Source: Chloroflexota bacterium
GTDB lineage: Bacteria; Chloroflexota; Limnocylindria; Limnocylindrales; CSP1-4
Assembly (NCBI GenBank): GCA_021787395.1
Contig: JAJYLZ010000002.1
Span: forward strand, 1 to 64,000
DNA: 64,000 nt
Direction: 5' to 3'
The translations under genes and the position numbers were made by a program. Below are positions 63,747 through 64,000 of the stretch, piece by piece. Position 1 is the stretch's first letter; each line of letters starts with the position of its first letter. The notes beneath the pieces were generated by a model that made no database searches, was not told where the DNA came from, and saw only the letters and a program-made list of their open reading frames with translations.

Positions 63747-64000
63747 CGTCGCACGGTCACGATTTTCGACGAGCACGGCCGCACCCTGACGGTGTCTCGG
63801 AGCGGACTCTCGCCGACGGCGCCCCACGTCGTCGCCGTCGACCCTGTCATGCACCACAGCTTCTATCACACCCCGCACGGTGCGGACGGCCACCCGGCCC
63901 TTGAGCAGGCTACCTAACGGGGTCCTTCAAGAGCCAGGAGGTCGGGATGCAATGACGATCGCTCCGCCCCCGTAACCTCGATCTCCAGCGGCAGTCGGGC
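63747..64000 (+). other. Downstream sequence with an in-frame His-rich tail
   Basis: Directly after the copCD stop (TAG 63744-63746) the same frame stays open for 56 codons, with VVAVDPVMHHSFYHTPHGADGHP, before TAA at 63915-63917. There is no start codon at its head. It may be an old C-terminal extension cut off by the TAG. The remaining 80 bases show AGGAGG at 63936-63942 region and a very short ATG frame only. Confidence 0.35.

Overview
High-GC (roughly 70%) bacterial chromosome, almost certainly from an uncultured soil or freshwater lineage. A fused HemC-HemD, an F420-type luciferase-like oxidoreductase, SHOCT-domain membrane peptides, an NRAMP subtype with a DVDA motif, many GTG starts and several probable leaderless promoters fit Chloroflexota of the Limnocylindria/Ellin6529 type. 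Actinobacteriota is the main alternative. The taxonomy is an inference from gene content; no rRNA is present.

Region 1 (1-31,000) looks like core genome. It holds the end of a SpoIID/LytB protein, an LLM oxidoreductase and a tightly overlapping minus-strand heme operon (MerR-like regulator, hemA, hemCD, hemB, hemL, hemE, hemH, a radical SAM/SPASM enzyme, hemY). These are followed by a SIS protein, a maltokinase-like kinase and an aldehyde dehydrogenase preceded by four helically phased inverted repeats. Next come a glycosyltransferase, a TPP-riboswitch-controlled ykoEDC thiamine-precursor ECF transporter, two hydrolases, a quinone oxidoreductase, metY-metX behind a leader with an intrinsic terminator, a GT51 transglycosylase and tRNA-Gln(CUG) with a tyrosine recombinase beside it.

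Region 2 (31,011-44,401) is a metal-homeostasis island. A 40-bp direct repeat (38/40 identical) lies at both edges and a tyrosine recombinase sits just outside each edge. Inside are a DtxR-NRAMP pair, a thioredoxin-like protein, DUF302, a ferredoxin and P1B-type ATPase, divergent from a CmtR-like ArsR, a half-size ArsR and an unusual MtrA-like corrinoid-type protein. A CDF exporter with a CadC/SmtB-like ArsR, an exported Cys/His-tailed peptide, a two-component system and an acetyltransferase follow. Gene fragments lie against both repeats.

Region 3 (44,400-52,500) has a recombinase, a TetR-controlled operon ending in a rifampicin-phosphotransferase/PEP-synthase-like enzyme, an EamA transporter, a second close NRAMP paralog and a truncated histidine kinase.

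Region 4 (52,700-64,000) is a copper/thiol-redox locus: cupredoxin, TlpA-like proteins, two CcdA/DsbD-like proteins, a peroxiredoxin, an Lgt-like membrane protein, DUF2933 and a CopC-CopD fusion. It appears to be governed by a BlaI repressor with an M56 protease. Four copies of one dyad (ACKAC-N7-KTAGT) sit at the blaI, tlpA and thioredoxin promoters. Several genes here are broken by single-base shifts, often at short homopolymers, so some may be sequence errors.
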